From: Dipteris shenzhenensis
Taxonomy: Eukaryota > Polypodiophyta > Polypodiopsida > Gleicheniales
DNA: 64,000 nt
NCBI GenBank assembly: GCA_047967505.1
Contig: CM106539.1
Direction: 5' to 3' (one strand)
Shown: positions 1-11,356 of the stretch, piece by piece
Layout: each line of letters begins with the position of its first letter
How positions within the stretch are numbered: position 1 is the stretch's first letter
Notes under the pieces: generated by a model
What the model was told of the DNA's origin: nothing
What the model saw: only the letters and a program-made list of their open reading frames with translations
The model's database searches: none
Made by a program: the position numbers and the translations under genes

Positions 1-549
1 CCCATTTTGTCTGCCAATGCTTTTCTCTTTTAAGAAGGATGGTTGGGTCTTGGAGAATGTGTGTTGATTATAGGGCATTGAATAAGATGACGATGAAGAA
101 TCATTTTCCCATACCAAGAATCAATGAAATCCTAGACAGTCTAAAAGGAGCTAAGTTTTTCAATCGGATTGACTTAAAAAGTGGATACCATCAGGTACGA
201 ATTGCTCCACAAGATGTTCATAAGATAGCTTTAGGATAGCCAAGGATTGTATGAGTATTTGGTAGTGCCCTTTGGATTGAGTAAGGCTCCATCCATCTTC
301 AATAGGACGATGAGCCGGATATTTCAAAAATGTAGGTCTTTTGTTGGTACATTTTTCGATGATATTCTTGTATTCAATAAGGATGAGAAGGAACTTAGGG
401 AGAACTTGAGGATTGTACTTGGGCTATTAAAAGAGCATTAGTTGTTTATAAATGCTAAAAGGAGTGAATTATTTTTTTCAAAGATATGATTTTTAGGGCA
501 TATTGTGACTAATGGTAAAATCAGGATGGATCTTAATAAGCTAAAAGTG
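1..549 (+). pseudogene. Ty3/gypsy reverse transcriptase fragment
   Basis: The translation gives a Ty3/gypsy RT fingers-palm region: VDYRALNK near 63, IDLKSGYHQV near 168, VPFGLSKAPSIFNR near 265, then FDDILVF near 355 where this family usually has YxDD or FxDD. A frameshift lies near 240, and stops follow at 439 and 487. The 5' part (gag, protease) lies outside the window. The match ends near 549, where minus-strand EPRV leader sequence starts, so the RT thumb, RNase H and integrase are missing. It is a dead fragment. The gypsy integrase pieces near 17.1 kb and 51.1 kb could come from the same family, but nothing here links them. Confidence 0.85.
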
Positions 550-900
550 AAAGGAGGCAAGGAAGCTGAATATATTGCTCAACACCACTGAAGTATATAA
601 TCTCTCGAAGGCAAACAGACTCTACCTTGCAAATGAGCCAAGGATGCTCTTATATAGAGAGAGGTGAGTGGCTTCTGAGTGGCTATCATGATAGCACAAT
701 CTGAGTGGAGGTTCAACTGTGATCCGCTTCCATGTGAGGAATCATTTGTACAATGACAAGACATAAAGGTGAAGGTCTTACTTGGGACCTCGGGCAGTGT
801 CTAATCACCAGATTACATATTTATCTCTAAACAATCTTTGTACATTGGTCATGATGAAGGTCTTATCCAATGTGAACAGTGTCTAATCATCATGACTTGG
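550..900 (-). promoter_or_regulatory. EPRV intergenic promoter and leader, copy 1
   Basis: This lies just downstream of the minus-strand RNase H end. It carries a 10-bp inverted repeat (GTCATGATGA / TCATCATGAC, about 849-896), two GATTAGACACTG...TAAGACCTTCA modules, and a TATA box (TATATAAG on the minus strand, about 649-657) followed by a GAGCATCC-TTGGCTC block. The same order recurs at 4401-4776, 13140-13230 and 58640-58900. A promoter between the RT/RNase H gene and the next gag is expected for a circular pararetrovirus genome. No Met-tRNA primer site was found in it. Confidence 0.6.
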
Positions 901-2430
901 ATAGAGACTCACTCAGAATTCCCAGTGGAAAGAAGTAATCCACCATTCCGAGCTTGCCAATCAGGAGCTTGCCATTCCGAGCTTGCCAATCAGGAGCGCC
1001 TTCATGGGACAACATATCAGGGAGAACATTGGGTTGCCTTTTTTCCACTTGACAGAAAATTTGTACATGGTAAAGAATTCCTACCATCGTGCAAGATGGC
1101 CATGACCAATCTATTTATCAATGCAGCGCGTGCAAAAAGTTATGAAGTTCTAGTTATCTGTACAAACAATGAACTCTCGATTAAGAATGAAAAGCTCAAG
1201 CTTTTGAATAGTGCGCTTAACCTCAAGGATCTCCTTCTCAATTGAATGATAATTTAGTTCTGCTCCTTAAAATGTTTTGGAGTGATAGGCACAGAGGATC
1301 TCCTGGGTTGCAGTATGCTCGAGCAGAACGGCACCCTAGAAGTGATCTGAAGCATCTATTTCAATAACCAGGGTACCAAAAGCACAAGGGATGTTGAGAG
1401 CTGGCAAATGTTGTACCTTTTCTTTGATATGTTGAATTGCTTGAGTTTGGACCAAACCCCAAGGAGGACTGTCTTTTCATAGGCATAGTTGAAGATGAAA
1501 CCGGTCTCTAGCAAGTAGTTCATAGAAAGGAGACATGCGGTTTAGGCACCCGAGAAATCCTTGCAATTGGGTGTGATCCTGAATCTCATCAGGAAAGGCT
1601 AAGAGGGCCTTAAGGACATGCTCCTGCATCTAGATGGCTCCCTTTTGTATGTGGATGCCAAGGAATTCAATTGTCTCTTGGCCGATGGTAATCTTTTTGG
1701 CTGAGAGGGCCAAGCCTTTGGCTTTAAGCAAGTCCTACACAATCATTAAATGTTTGAGGTGGGAATTTACATCTTTGCTAGACAAGAATGTCATCTATAT
1801 ATACAAGACAGAAAGAGTGATATGGACTGAAAATGGAGTCCATAAACTTCTGGAACTCTATCGGGGTAGTTTTAAGACCAAATGGAAAAACATTACATTG
1901 GTAGAAACCTTGTGGAACCATGAACCCTGTTTTATGTAGCAGTCTTCAGGTTAGAGGCCGACCTGCTAAAATCCTACCTTCAAGTCAAACTTGGAGAAGA
2001 TGGCTGAACCAGATTTCTTTTACATCAAGTACTCTTTATTTGGAATAGGGTAAGAGACAGAGAGTAAACATTTTTTGAGCGGCCTGTAATTAATCATCAG
2101 CCATTTCTTACCCCTTTTTTGCTCGGAGTGCTTGTTGATGTAGAAGGCTACTACTGCCCATTCAGACTGGGAGTGAGAGATGAGGCCCATATCCAGGAGT
2201 TCCTGGATTTCCTGATTGCACAACCTTCTGTCATTCTGTGTGAAACCATACGCGCTCTCCTTGAAAGGTTTGGATCCTTCTCGTAGGGGGAGAGGGACAT
2301 GATGTTGGAAGATACGCTTGAATACGATAGGAGACTCGCTGTTGCAATCACGAAGAAACTTTTCTTGCATATCTTGTAGGGAAGAGAGAAGATGTAGAGT
2401 ATGCGTGGAGCCGTGTAGATTCTTCTACTC
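901..2430 (-). pseudogene. EPRV reverse transcriptase-RNase H, copy 1
   Basis: Minus-strand translation from about 2370 gives the RT N-terminus (KPFKESAYGFTQNDRRLCNQ, then YINKHSEQKRGKK) and runs on through palm and RNase H in several frames to about 901. Compared with the plus copy at 3240-4400, the palm and RNase H carry stops and shifts. The RNase H module, with its NYHS.EKEIL and ARWQ...LPDMLS-type blocks in sister copies, looks like Caulimoviridae rather than Ty3. No integrase follows, which also favours a pararetrovirus. It cannot be functional. Confidence 0.75.
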
Positions 2431-3060
2431 ATTTTCTTGGAGAAGATTGTTGATATATTCTTCTAACTCTGCTCCCTGAAGAGGGCATTGTGCATCAAAC
2501 TCTGTTCCCTGAAGAAGGCGATGTGCATCGTCAATTGCCTGGGGTCTGAATGTTGCTGGTGAAGGCATTGGGGAGGCCATAGGCATGGGGTTATACTCCA
2601 GAGGAGGCTTAACATAATCAAGGGAAAATGGAGAGGAGCACTGGTGGACTATTTTCAAATCTTCTTCAAGAGGCTTCAAAACCTTCTTAAGATGTTCCCT
2701 GGCAGGAAGATGAACAAGCATACCTTGGATGGTTAATACCATCTTACTTGTAGAGAAGCCAAAGGGAAGGTGATGGTTGAGGAAGTCATTGCCAATAACA
2801 AGGTCAACTCCTTGTGACTCGAGCTTATAGAAATCAATAGTGGTAGAGTGTCCAGCTAGAGAAATGGCAATATTTGATGCGAATCTTTTTCCAAGCGATC
2901 AATTTACCACCCATGGTGGATCCTCTCATTTGATCATGGGGCTCTGATTCTTGCTAGCATTTGGAGGGAAGAGCGTAGTATTTACAAATGTTAAATCTTG
3001 AACCAGTATCAACAAGAGCAATAAGCATATATGGAGAATACATGCAGGCTAAATCTGGAC
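2431..3060 (-). pseudogene. EPRV aspartic protease and linker, copy 1
   Basis: Reading the minus strand from 3060, a DTGS active-site motif (VDTGSRFNICKYYALPS) appears near 3010, then the block ending GVDLVIGNDFLNHHLPFGFS near 2790, then an open stretch 2742-2425 (MVLTIQGMLVHLPAREHLKK, then a Pro/Ser-rich linker) leading into RT. This is a retropepsin-like domain with the usual order CP-PR-RT. Stops interrupt the stretch between the motif and the linker. Confidence 0.7.
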
Positions 3061-3239
3061 ACTAATGAGCCAGGTCTTCATGGGGTTGCAAACTAGCTAA
3101 GCAAGCTACTAGAAGAAGTCGTGTAGGGAAAGCACGCTTGGGACTAGTGTCTGTTGCAAGAGAGTATAATTTGCATTGGGTGAGATGTTCACCCACTTTT
3201 CTATCTACGGAGTCAATAGAAGCCTGTGAAGCCCTATTC
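3061..3239 (-). pseudogene. EPRV coat-protein tail, copy 1
   Basis: The minus strand encodes SVDRKVGEHLTQCKLYSLAT and downstream residues, which match the segment before the protease in the plus copies near 6240 and 61090. At about 3239 the homology stops and a plus-strand EPRV RT begins. This is therefore a head-to-head inversion point between two EPRV copies. Confidence 0.65.
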
Positions 3240-4400
3240 CAAATGTTTACTCTCTGTCTCTTACCGTATTCCAAATAAAGAGACTTGATGCAAAAGATAT
3301 TTGGTTCAGCCATCTTCTCCAAGTTTGACTTGAAGCCAGGGTTTTGGCAAGTTAGGGCCTCCAGCTTCAAGACCACCATAAAATAGGGTTCATGGTTTCC
3401 CAAGGTTTCTACCAATGGAATGTTCTTCCATTTGGTCTTGAAACTGCCCCAGTATCTAGAGTTGTTGAAGTTTATGGACTCCATTTTCAGTCCATATCAC
3501 TCTTTCTGTCTTGTATATATAGATGACATTCTTGTCTACAGCAAAGATGTAAAGTCTCACCTCAAACATTTAATGATTGTGTATGATTTGCTTAAAGCCA
3601 AAGGATTGGCCCTCTCAGCCAAAAAGATTACCATCGGCCAAGAGAAAATTGAATTCCTTGGCGTCCACATACGTAAGGGAGCCATCCAAATGCAGGACCA
3701 TGTCTTTAAGGCCCTCTTAGCCTTTCTTGATGAGATTCGGGATCGTACCCAATTGCAATGATTCCTCAGGTGCCTAAACCACATTGCTCCTTTCTATGAA
3801 TAGCTTGCTAGAGACCACTTTCATCTTCAACTATGCCTTCGAAAAGATAGTCCTCCCTGGGGTTTGGCCCAAACTCAAGCAGTTCAACATATCAAAGAAA
3901 ATGTACAACATCTGCCAACTCTCAACATCCCTTCTACTTCTGGTACCCTGGTTATTGAAACAGATGCTTCAGACCACTTCTAGGGTGTCGTTCTGCTTGA
4001 GCATACTCCAACCTAGGAGATCCTCTATGCCTATCACTCAGGAACATTTCAAGGAGCAGAACTAAATTATCATTCAATTGAGAAGGAGATCCTTGCAATT
4101 AAGCACGCTATTTAGAAGCTTGAGCTTTTCATTTTTAATCGAGAGTTCATTGTTAGGATAGATAACTAGAACTTCAAAATGTTATGCACGTGCTGCATTG
4201 ATAAACAGATTGGTCATGGCTGTCTTGCATGATGGTAGGAATTCTTTACCATGTACGACTTTTCTATCGAGTAAATAAAGGGCAGCACCAATGTTCTCCC
4301 TAATATGTTGTCCCGTGAAGGTGCTCCTTATTGTTGGCAAGCTCGATGGATTACTTCTTCCCACTGGGAATGGACCCCACATTGAGTGAGTCTCTATCCA
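3240..4400 (+). pseudogene. EPRV reverse transcriptase-RNase H, copy 2
   Basis: Plus-strand RT from the PIPNKEYLM-equivalent region, through VPQGFYQWNVLPFGL-like sequence (about 3395), to YIDDILVYSKD near 3518 in an open stretch of 113 codons (3420-3761). RNase H follows with SGTLVIETDASDHF near 3945 and NYHSIEKEILA near 4070, ending near 4345 with LPNMLSREGAP. Several TAG stops sit where sister copies have Gln or Trp codons, consistent with C-to-T decay. No integrase follows. The EPRV intergenic region starts directly after, then a gag, so copies 2 and 3 are in the tandem order expected of an integrated circular genome. Confidence 0.8.
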
Positions 4401-4776
4401 AGTCATGATGATTAGACACTTTCCACTTTGGATAAGACCTTCATCATGACCAATATACAAAGATTCTTTAGAGATAAATATGTAATCTGGTGATTAGACA
4501 CTACACAAGGTCCGAGGTAAGACCTTCACCTTTATGTCTTGTCATTGTACAAATGATTCCCTCACAAGGAAGTGGATCATAGCTCAACCTCCACTCAGAT
4601 AGTGCGATCATGAAGAGCCACTCAGAAGCCACTCAGCTGTCTCTATATATGAGCATCGTTGGCTCCTTTGCAAGGTAGAGTCTGCCTTGCAGAGCTTGTA
4701 TACTTCAGTTTTCTTGAGCAATATATTTAGCTTTCCCTCCTTCTTGTCTTCAATTTGACTTCCACTCCTTACCGCC
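4401..4776 (+). promoter_or_regulatory. EPRV intergenic promoter and leader, copy 2
   Basis: It carries the inverted repeat GTCATGATGA ... TCATCATGAC (about 4402-4450), module 1 (GATTAGACACT...TAAGACCTTCA, about 4409-4443), module 2 about 82 bp later (4491-4530), and a TATA box (TATATAT, 4644-4650) followed by GAGCATCGTTGGCTC. The leader to the first gag codons is short and pyrimidine-rich. Confidence 0.6.
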
Positions 4777-6475
4777 GTGGTTCTTTGCATGCCTGTCTCA
4801 TATCCGCCATTTGTCATAACTTACAAGTTGTTCTTCGCCATTGAACGTCCTCATATGTTTACCGCACCTCGTTTATATGTACAGATTAAGGGTTTATCTA
4901 TGAAACCAAAGTCTGAACACTATGCAATCCTTGTCCGTTCTGTCAATTATTTAGTGTCTACTATTAATCTTGCTATTCCTAGACATGTAAATACAAAGGA
5001 TGAGTGTATCCTTTATGGCAAGACCAATGCTGAAGTCACAAGGTTCAAGTTTCATGCTCTCCCTATGCTAGCTGAGTAGGAGATGGACTATCAGTCGGTC
5101 AATCATATGGCCGAGTCCCACTCAAATTATGAGAACATCATAGCATCTGAATGCATACATCCAAGGCTCATGGTTCGACCTGTCCAATGGCCTAGATCTT
5201 CTACCTCTAAAGATGCTAAAAACGATTGGTAATGCCTCTCTTGCTATTTGTGAGCAATTCGTAGGCCATTACAATTTCTACTCGCCTACTACATTTTCCA
5301 AGCCTCGACATTCTAAATGTGCCTATGGCTCCACGGCCTTCCCAAAGGTTCGCAAGTTCCACTGGAGATGGCGCTACTCTAGATGCCCACAACGGTTTCT
5401 TCGCTGTCATTCTGCAAGGTCAAGTCCATTGGATGTTTTATTTGCGGCAAGAAAGACCATTTCATCCGTGACTGCACCAAAAAGCCTCGGAATCCTCAGT
5501 AGAAACAATTAAAAGGTTTCTTTGCTTATATGGTCGACCATCTTGAGCGCTGCGAGGTTGTATCACAAGGCAGTTCGAATGAATCAATCCTAGAGTGTTC
5601 TAAATCTGACACTCAGCAGTGCCTCCATTGTCAGCTGCATGATTCCTATGATTACTCTCATGACTACTACTGCTCTATAAGGTCTGATGAAGATGACCCC
5701 AATGTTTGGAGCCTCATGAATTATCCTCTTCAATGCAGCCCCTTCCATGTTGACATCGAAATATCTTCTAGTAGCTCTGATGATACACCAGAGGAACCTC
5801 CTCTTCCAAAAGTACATGCCCCCTTTGTTGGGCGTAGTTCCGACCGAGGCAAAGCCCAAGGATGAGGATTCAATAGAATTGCACTAGAGACATACCAAAG
5901 ACTTTAAGACTTCAGAAGAACTCTCAGATTCTTCTCTCGCCACTCCAGTCTATCGTCTTCTTCCAGCAGATCAATATTCTGGTCCATCCATTTTTAGGCC
6001 TCCTCATAGTGTACATGATTCTTCTCCCTATTTTTTTCCTTCTCCCTTTTGGAAGACACTTGTTACTACACTTTCTGTTCTAGCCCCTCCTTTCCAACCT
6101 TCTAGTAGATTGGCAATGCAACGCCCTATGTGCATGGACCAGTTTGAAAGTTTAGGCATCAGCATTGACATCCGTGTCCATCTTAAAATAATCACTGACA
6201 ATTGTAAAAAGTTGCAGGCTTCTATTGACTCCATGGATAGGAAAGTGGGTTAACATCTCACCCAATGCAAGTTATACTCTCTTGCAACAGACACGGTCCC
6301 TCTACAAGCGTGCTTTCCTTACACGACTTCTTCCAGCAACTTGCTAAGCCAGTTTGCAACCCCATGAAGACCTGGCTCATTAGCATCCAGATTTAGCCTG
6401 CAGGTATTACTCCATATATGCTTATTGCTTCAGTTGATACTAGTTCAAGATTCAACATTTGTATATACCGTGCTC
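4777..6475 (+). pseudogene. EPRV gag/coat-protein region with zinc knuckle, copy 2
   Basis: An open stretch 4777-5079 begins MVLCMPVSYPPF. A block ending IHPRLMVRPVQWP near 5155-5195 recurs in the second EPRV cluster near 59570. A CCHC knuckle, CFICGKKDHFIRDC, lies at 5434-5475 after a basic region, as in caulimovirid coat proteins. An acidic, Ser-rich tail with short Cys/His clusters follows (5530-5865), then a decayed stretch to a mutated protease motif (VDTSSRFN, DTGS expected) near 6434. No movement-protein motif was recognised. The reading frame breaks several times. At 6476 a Copia-1 LTR interrupts the protease. Confidence 0.7.
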
Positions 6476-6827
6476 TGTTGAGATATTGAGCTCCACTCGT
6501 GATATGCCAGGGTGACCATTGTGCATTTATGTCACCGACTTGTTAGCTGTAGATACGGTTGGTACACCATGCACGAATAATAGCTGGACGACAGCTATCC
6601 TTATGTACTCTAGTTTGTGGCTCAGTTAGTATGCCACCTTAGTTAGCTGAGTTTGGTTTGAGACCCACATATAGGGTTCTCCTATTTCTTTGTACTAGAG
6701 TTCTTTTGGCTTACACAACTAAGAAGAGGAAAACAGTTTTCAGCCTCCACCTTTGTGTGTATTCCCCCATTGTGTATGTGAGAAAGCCACAAGTGAGACT
6801 CCTTCCCTCTCTCCCACTATCTTCACA
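6476..6827 (+). repeat. Copia-1 5' LTR
   Basis: It starts TGTTGAGATATTGAG and ends CTTCACA directly before the primer site: 352 bp with TG...CA ends. A TATA-like ACATATAG lies near 6667. A diverged copy in reverse orientation lies at 18564-18921 (repeated at 52607-52964). Confidence 0.85.
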
Positions 6828-6840
6828 TGGTATCAGAGCC
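6828..6840 (+). other. Copia-1 primer-binding site (initiator Met-tRNA)
   Basis: TGGTATCAGAGCC abuts the LTR end with no spacer, the usual arrangement for plant copia elements primed by tRNA-iMet. The following 450 bases (6841-7293) are an untranslated leader with no recognisable feature. Confidence 0.85.
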
Positions 6841-7293
6841 TGGTTTGTGGTAAGGAGCTCAAGAAAGCAAACCAAGTTTGCAGTGTCTTAGTAAGAGGAC
6901 TAGTGTTGCTTTCCTTTTTCGAGTTTGGGAGCAAATCTCTGCAGGTAGCACAGTCGAAAGTGCAAGAGTGCACTGTCTAAGATTGAGATGCCCTTCGCAG
7001 TGTGGCCATTTTGAAGGCAGAAGTTCTTCGCAAGCACTCAAAAAAAGGCCATATTTTTTACTGTGCGGCCACTGCTCTGCAGGTCGGTGAAAAGTGCTGT
7101 AGAAATTGCATCGTATGCCTGTGTGCAGAGATACTGGGAGTTGTAGAATCATCCTTGTTGCCTATTGATGCAAAATCATCACTAGGAAGTGACTGTGTGG
7201 TCAAATACCACTTTTATCAGTTTTGCAGATCTGCCCGTGTGAGGCAAAAGCTGTGTTTTTTTGCAGTAATAGAATATTTTACACTGTTCTATA

Positions 7294-8181
7294 ATGGCAT
7301 CTGATTCTCTTTCATAGATTGTCACTGAAAAGCTTGACAAGAACAACTTCCAGGCATGGAAGTTTAGAATGATGAATTTCCTTATGGAAAAAGGCTATTG
7401 GGAGTTCATTATAGGAATGAAGAAGAACCAATTCTTTCTAATGTTCCCAATCAATGCATTTAAAGGATGGCATGAGAGAGCCAGAAAAGTTATGTACTGG
7501 CTTTCGATCAGTATTTCAGATTCTATGATTGTGCATATTCAGGATGCAAGTATGCCAAAGAAAGCATGGGATACTTTAGCAAAACTGTACAGCACAAATA
7601 TGCAAGCCAGGAAAATGCAGCTCAAGTAGGAGTTGCACAATGTGTAGAGAGAAAATATGAGCATCAATGACTACCACATGAAGGTGAAGAAAATTGCAGA
7701 TGCACTTGCTTCCATTGGGTCACCAGTGGAAGATGATGATCTAGTTTCTATGACCTTGAATGGTCTAGGAAAGGATTATGCACAGTTCCGGACATCCATT
7801 GCCGTCCGTGAAAAATTTCTTGATTTTGAGGAGTTGTTTGCTCTTCTAATTTCTGAAGAGCAAAGAAATGGTGGTGCATCTTCTTCAGGAGGAACTTCAA
7901 AAGAAACTATCTTCTACTCAAATGCTGGAAGAGGTAGAGGCAGAGGTAGAGGAGGCTGATCTGGAGGCCATGGTAGAAATCAAAATATGCAGCAAACTCA
8001 AGAGTCCTTTGGAGGAGGACGTGGTAACTCTAGAGGCAGGGGAAGCCAAAGAGGTCATGGTGGATGGCAGAGAGGTCAAAATGCAAACAGTAATGTTGAA
8101 TGCTACTATTGTGGTAAAATGGATCATATGGCTAAAGACTGCTACAAAAAGCAGAATGACATCATGAATGGAAAATTGTAG
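7294..8181 (+). pseudogene. Copia-1 gag
   Basis: The likely start ATG is at 7294. One frame runs through KLDKNNFQAWKFRMMNFL, the UBN2-like gag core (7369-7900), an Arg/Gly-rich tract (GRGRGRGG near 7940) and a CCHC knuckle CYYCGKMDHMAKDC at 8101-8142. The frame holds in-frame stops at 7315, 7627 and 7957, mostly TAG or TGA where CAG, CGA or GGA-like codons are expected. Gag would form the virus-like particle and bind element RNA. This copy is inactive unless the stops are suppressed. Confidence 0.85.
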
Positions 8182-8750
8182 CAAGGGATTATGCATCCTC
8201 TAGTAGACAGGGTGATGACAGAAATGAGCATCTGTTATGGTGCAGCACATGACCAATTTTGTGACAAGTGCAGAAGAAAGCAATGATGTGTTGTATGTTG
8301 ACTCAGGTGCATCAAACCACATGACAGGTCATGCAGAATGGATGCAGGATGCAAGGAAAATGGAAAGACCAAGATTTGTGGAGACTGGTGATGATACTGC
8401 ACATCCTATTATGCAGATTGGTAAAATTCCTTTGTCTATGTAGGATGGGAAAAAGAAATACCTATCTGATGTATTTCATGTCCCGAACATCACCAAGCAC
8501 CTGGTTTTCTGTTGGTCAAATGGTTGAGCAGGGCTTGCAGGTCAGATTTAATCCTCATGGATGCTTTGTTGAGGATATGAAAAATAACATTCACTTGATA
8601 GCAAAAGGAAAGAAGAAGGGCAGGATGTTTATGTTGGATGCGGACATGCCTGAATTGAGTGCAGCAATGTTTGCACATGGGACCGGTGTAGTTGCAGATA
8701 TTGATATCTGGCATAAACGCATTGGTCATGTTAATGTACAGTGACTTAAA
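8182..8750 (+). pseudogene. Copia-1 protease and pre-integrase region
   Basis: The aspartic protease motif VDSGASNHMTG starts at 8297. A stop at 8441 and a frameshift follow. The next open frame (8331-8744) carries the zinc-binding pre-integrase end, IDIWHKRIGHVN near 8700-8740. The protease frame is +1 relative to gag, so a frameshift has occurred or was lost. Confidence 0.8.
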
Positions 8751-9660
8751 TCAATGCAAGCCCAAAATATTGTTGTAGGATTGCCTAAATTCAAGGTTGC
8801 AGAAATGCATAAGGTATGTGAAGCCTATCAATTTGGAAAACAGGCAAGGAAACCATTTCCTAGGCATGTTCAAGAGAGTAAGAAGCCATTGGAAATCCAC
8901 TTTGATGTGTGGACTACTAAAGCTGCATCTATTGGAGGCTGTCATTATTTTGTCACTTTTATTGATGACTATAGCAGAAAAGTTTGGGTGCAATTTATGA
9001 AAAAGAAAAGTGAAGTGTTTGGGCATTTCAAAGCTTTTAAAGCTATGGTTGAAAAAGAAACAAGCCTGCAAATAAAATGCCTAAGGTCAGATGGAGGGGG
9101 AGAGTACCTCTCAAATGAGTTTGCAAGGTTCCTGCAGGAGCATGGCATAAAGCAGCAATATTCATGCAGTCATACCCCACAGCAAAATGGACTTGTAGAA
9201 TGGAAAAACAGGCATATTGCAGAGGTATCTCGGGCCATGCTAAATAAAAAATACCTACTAGATTATTATTGAGCTGAAGCAGTTGCTACAATAGTTTACA
9301 TAATGAACAGGACTCCCACTGCAGCAATACATGGCATGACGCCAGAGGAGATGTATACTGGTAGGAAACTAGATATTTCTCATTTGAAAATTTTTGGTTG
9401 CATTGCCTATGTTCATGTGCCAGATGAGTTGAGGTCCAAGTTGGATCCAAAAGCTGAGAAGTGCATCTTTATTGGTTATTCTCTATAGCAGAAAGGGTAT
9501 AGATGCTATAACCCTTCTACTCGTAAGTTTACAATGAGTAGAGATGTTGTTTTTGATGAGATGAGCAGCTGGTATAAACCAGTAAATGTGATTGATGATA
9601 TAGATGCACAAAATGGTAATGCTGCACAGAATTCACAGCAGCAATCACAATATTAGTGGA
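8751..9660 (+). pseudogene. Copia-1 integrase
   Basis: Catalytic core blocks are visible: HFDVWTT (first Asp, about 8902), FIDDYSRKVWV (about 8960), RSDGGGEYLSNEF (second Asp, about 9088) and HTPQQNGLVEWKNRH (Glu, about 9190). The last block reads EWKNR where ERKNR is usual. The copia-type tail FGCIAYVHVP...KAEKCIFIGYS follows near 9390-9480. Stops lie at 9270 and 9486 in the same frame. The DDE residues remain although the gene is broken. Confidence 0.85.
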
Positions 9661-10923
9661 CCTGTAGTGTCCTCTAGCAGTGGTTCACATACTTCACCAT
9701 GGACATGCAGATTGAGATAGGGAGAATCTCCTCAAAGCAATGCAGATAATGGTATGCAGATATCACAAAAAGGAAAAGAGAAGGTAGATCAGCCCATGTT
9801 TGATGTGAATGCAGGTCACTCTTATGTGGATGGTGAAGCCAGTGGCTCAGAACAGAGCATTGATGATGAGTTGGGTATTCCTTCTGTTGTTACACCTGCA
9901 GTAAGGAAGACCAGGGATGTTTTGAGAGCACCTGGAAGTGAGCCTATTTTGCGCAGGTCTACCAAAGCTAGGTATCCTATGGATAGGTTGAAATATGATG
10001 GATTTACAGCCATTCACTATGCCTATATGGTCAAAGTGATACAGGAACCAAAACCCAGTTCTTTTGAGCAAGCCATGGGAAAAGAAAAATGGGAGAAAGC
10101 CATGGATGAAGAAATGGATGCCTTAGAAGAAAATGCTACATGGGAATTGGTGCCTTTGCCTAAAGACAAGAATGCAATTGGCTGTAAGTGGGTTTATAAG
10201 GTGAAGCACAGTGCAGATGGTTCTGTGAATAGATACAAGGCAAGATTAGTTGTCAAGGGGTACGCACAAACATATGGGATTGATTATGAAGTAACATTCA
10301 GTCCGGTTGCAAGGATGGCAACTGTAAGAGCAGTCATTGCTATGGCTGCATCAAAGGGATGGTCTTTACATGAGATGGATGTAAAGAATGCCTTCTTGCA
10401 TGGTGATTTGCAAGAAGAGGTCTTTATGGAGCAGCCACCAGGTTATGTTCATGCTGTCTATCCTGAGTTTGTTTGCAGGTTGAAGAAAGCATTGTATGGC
10501 TTGAAGCAAGCACCTAGAGCATGGTTTGACAAGATAGGACAATATCTTGTCACTATTGGCTTTCTGATTTCCAAGGTAGATTTCTCACTTTATGTGAGAA
10601 AAACAGAGAAAGGTATTATGCTACTTGTCATCTATGTTGATGATTTGATCATCACAGGTGATAGTGATGAGGATATCCTTCATGTGAAAATGCTATTGAA
10701 GCACAAGTTTGAGATGAAGGATTTGGGAGAGCTATGTTATTTCTTGGGCATTGAGGTGATTAGATCACCAAGTGGGATATGGCTCTTGCACAGGCAGTAT
10801 GGATTGGACATGCTGTCCAAATATGGGATGATAGGTTGTAAGCCTATTTCAGCTCCTTTGGAGCAGAATGTGAAGCTAAGCGCAGATGCAAGTGAGCTTC
10901 TGGAAGACCCTACTATGTACTAA
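9661..10923 (+). pseudogene. Copia-1 reverse transcriptase (open for 389 codons)
   Basis: The longest intact copia frame in the window runs 9754-10923. It has the acidic linker, ATWELVPLP near 10137, CKWVYKVK near 10183, the first catalytic block MDVKNAFLHGDL near 10375, LYGLKQAPRAW near 10495, and YVDD at 10633-10644. It ends with a stop just before the RNase H segment. RT would copy element RNA primed by Met-tRNA. The domain looks complete, but it has no in-frame integrase upstream and no RNase H end downstream. Confidence 0.88.
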
Positions 10924-11356
10924 TGCATAGTAGGAAGTTTGATTTATATGACTATTACCAAGCCAGATTTGAGCTATGTTGTTTGATTGGTAAGTCAATT
11001 TATGCAGGCTCCAAGGAAACCGCATTTGGATGTGGCTAGACGCATACTCAGGTATGTGAAGTCCACATTGCAGTATGGACTATTTTATGAGGCTAGGGTT
11101 TAGATACAATTGCATGGATACACTGATGCTGATTGGGCTGGTAGTATTTCTGATAGACGATCTACCAGTGGATATGTGTTCTCTTTTGGGAGTGCTGCAG
11201 TCACTTGGAGTAGCAAGAAATAGCCTACAATTGCCTTGTCGAGCACAGAGGTTGAGTACAGGGGTGCAGCAATGGCTGCATGTGAGGTAGCTTGGTTGCA
11301 TAAGCTACTTTATGATATGCATCAGTCTACAGATGGGCCAGTTGTCATTTACAAGC
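10924..11356 (+). pseudogene. Copia-1 RNase H, truncated
   Basis: Blocks in one frame with stops: LIYMTITKPDLSYVV near 10938, YTDADWAGSISDRRSTSGY near 11120-11175, and ALSSTEVEYRGAAMAACEVAWL near 11235-11300. After PVVIY at about 11355 the sequence changes to EPRV (CAAGCGAGATGG onward). The EPRV has the same TACAAGCGAGATGG in its own context at 13385-13398, so the joint has short shared sequence. Confidence 0.85.

Larger units (their letters stand above)
6476..11356 (+). mobile_element. Ty1/copia element Copia-1, lacking its 3' end
   Basis: Order: 5' LTR, Met-tRNA primer site, gag, protease, integrase, RT, RNase H, as in Pseudoviridae. It sits inside an EPRV protease (left flank near 6475). 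On the right, RNase H is cut at about 11356 and runs straight into EPRV sequence about 250 bp further along the same protease region. The 3' LTR, polypurine tract and RNase H end are missing, along with some EPRV sequence. A nested insertion followed by a deletion explains this simply. Gag and pol are broken by stops and frameshifts. Confidence 0.85.

Noticed and set aside
550-4776. Reading the EPRV promoter regions as LTRs
   Set aside because: They occur once between RNase H and the next gag, carry no TG...CA ends, primer site or target duplication, and no integrase is found. A pararetrovirus intergenic region fits better, though a degenerate LTR is not fully excluded.
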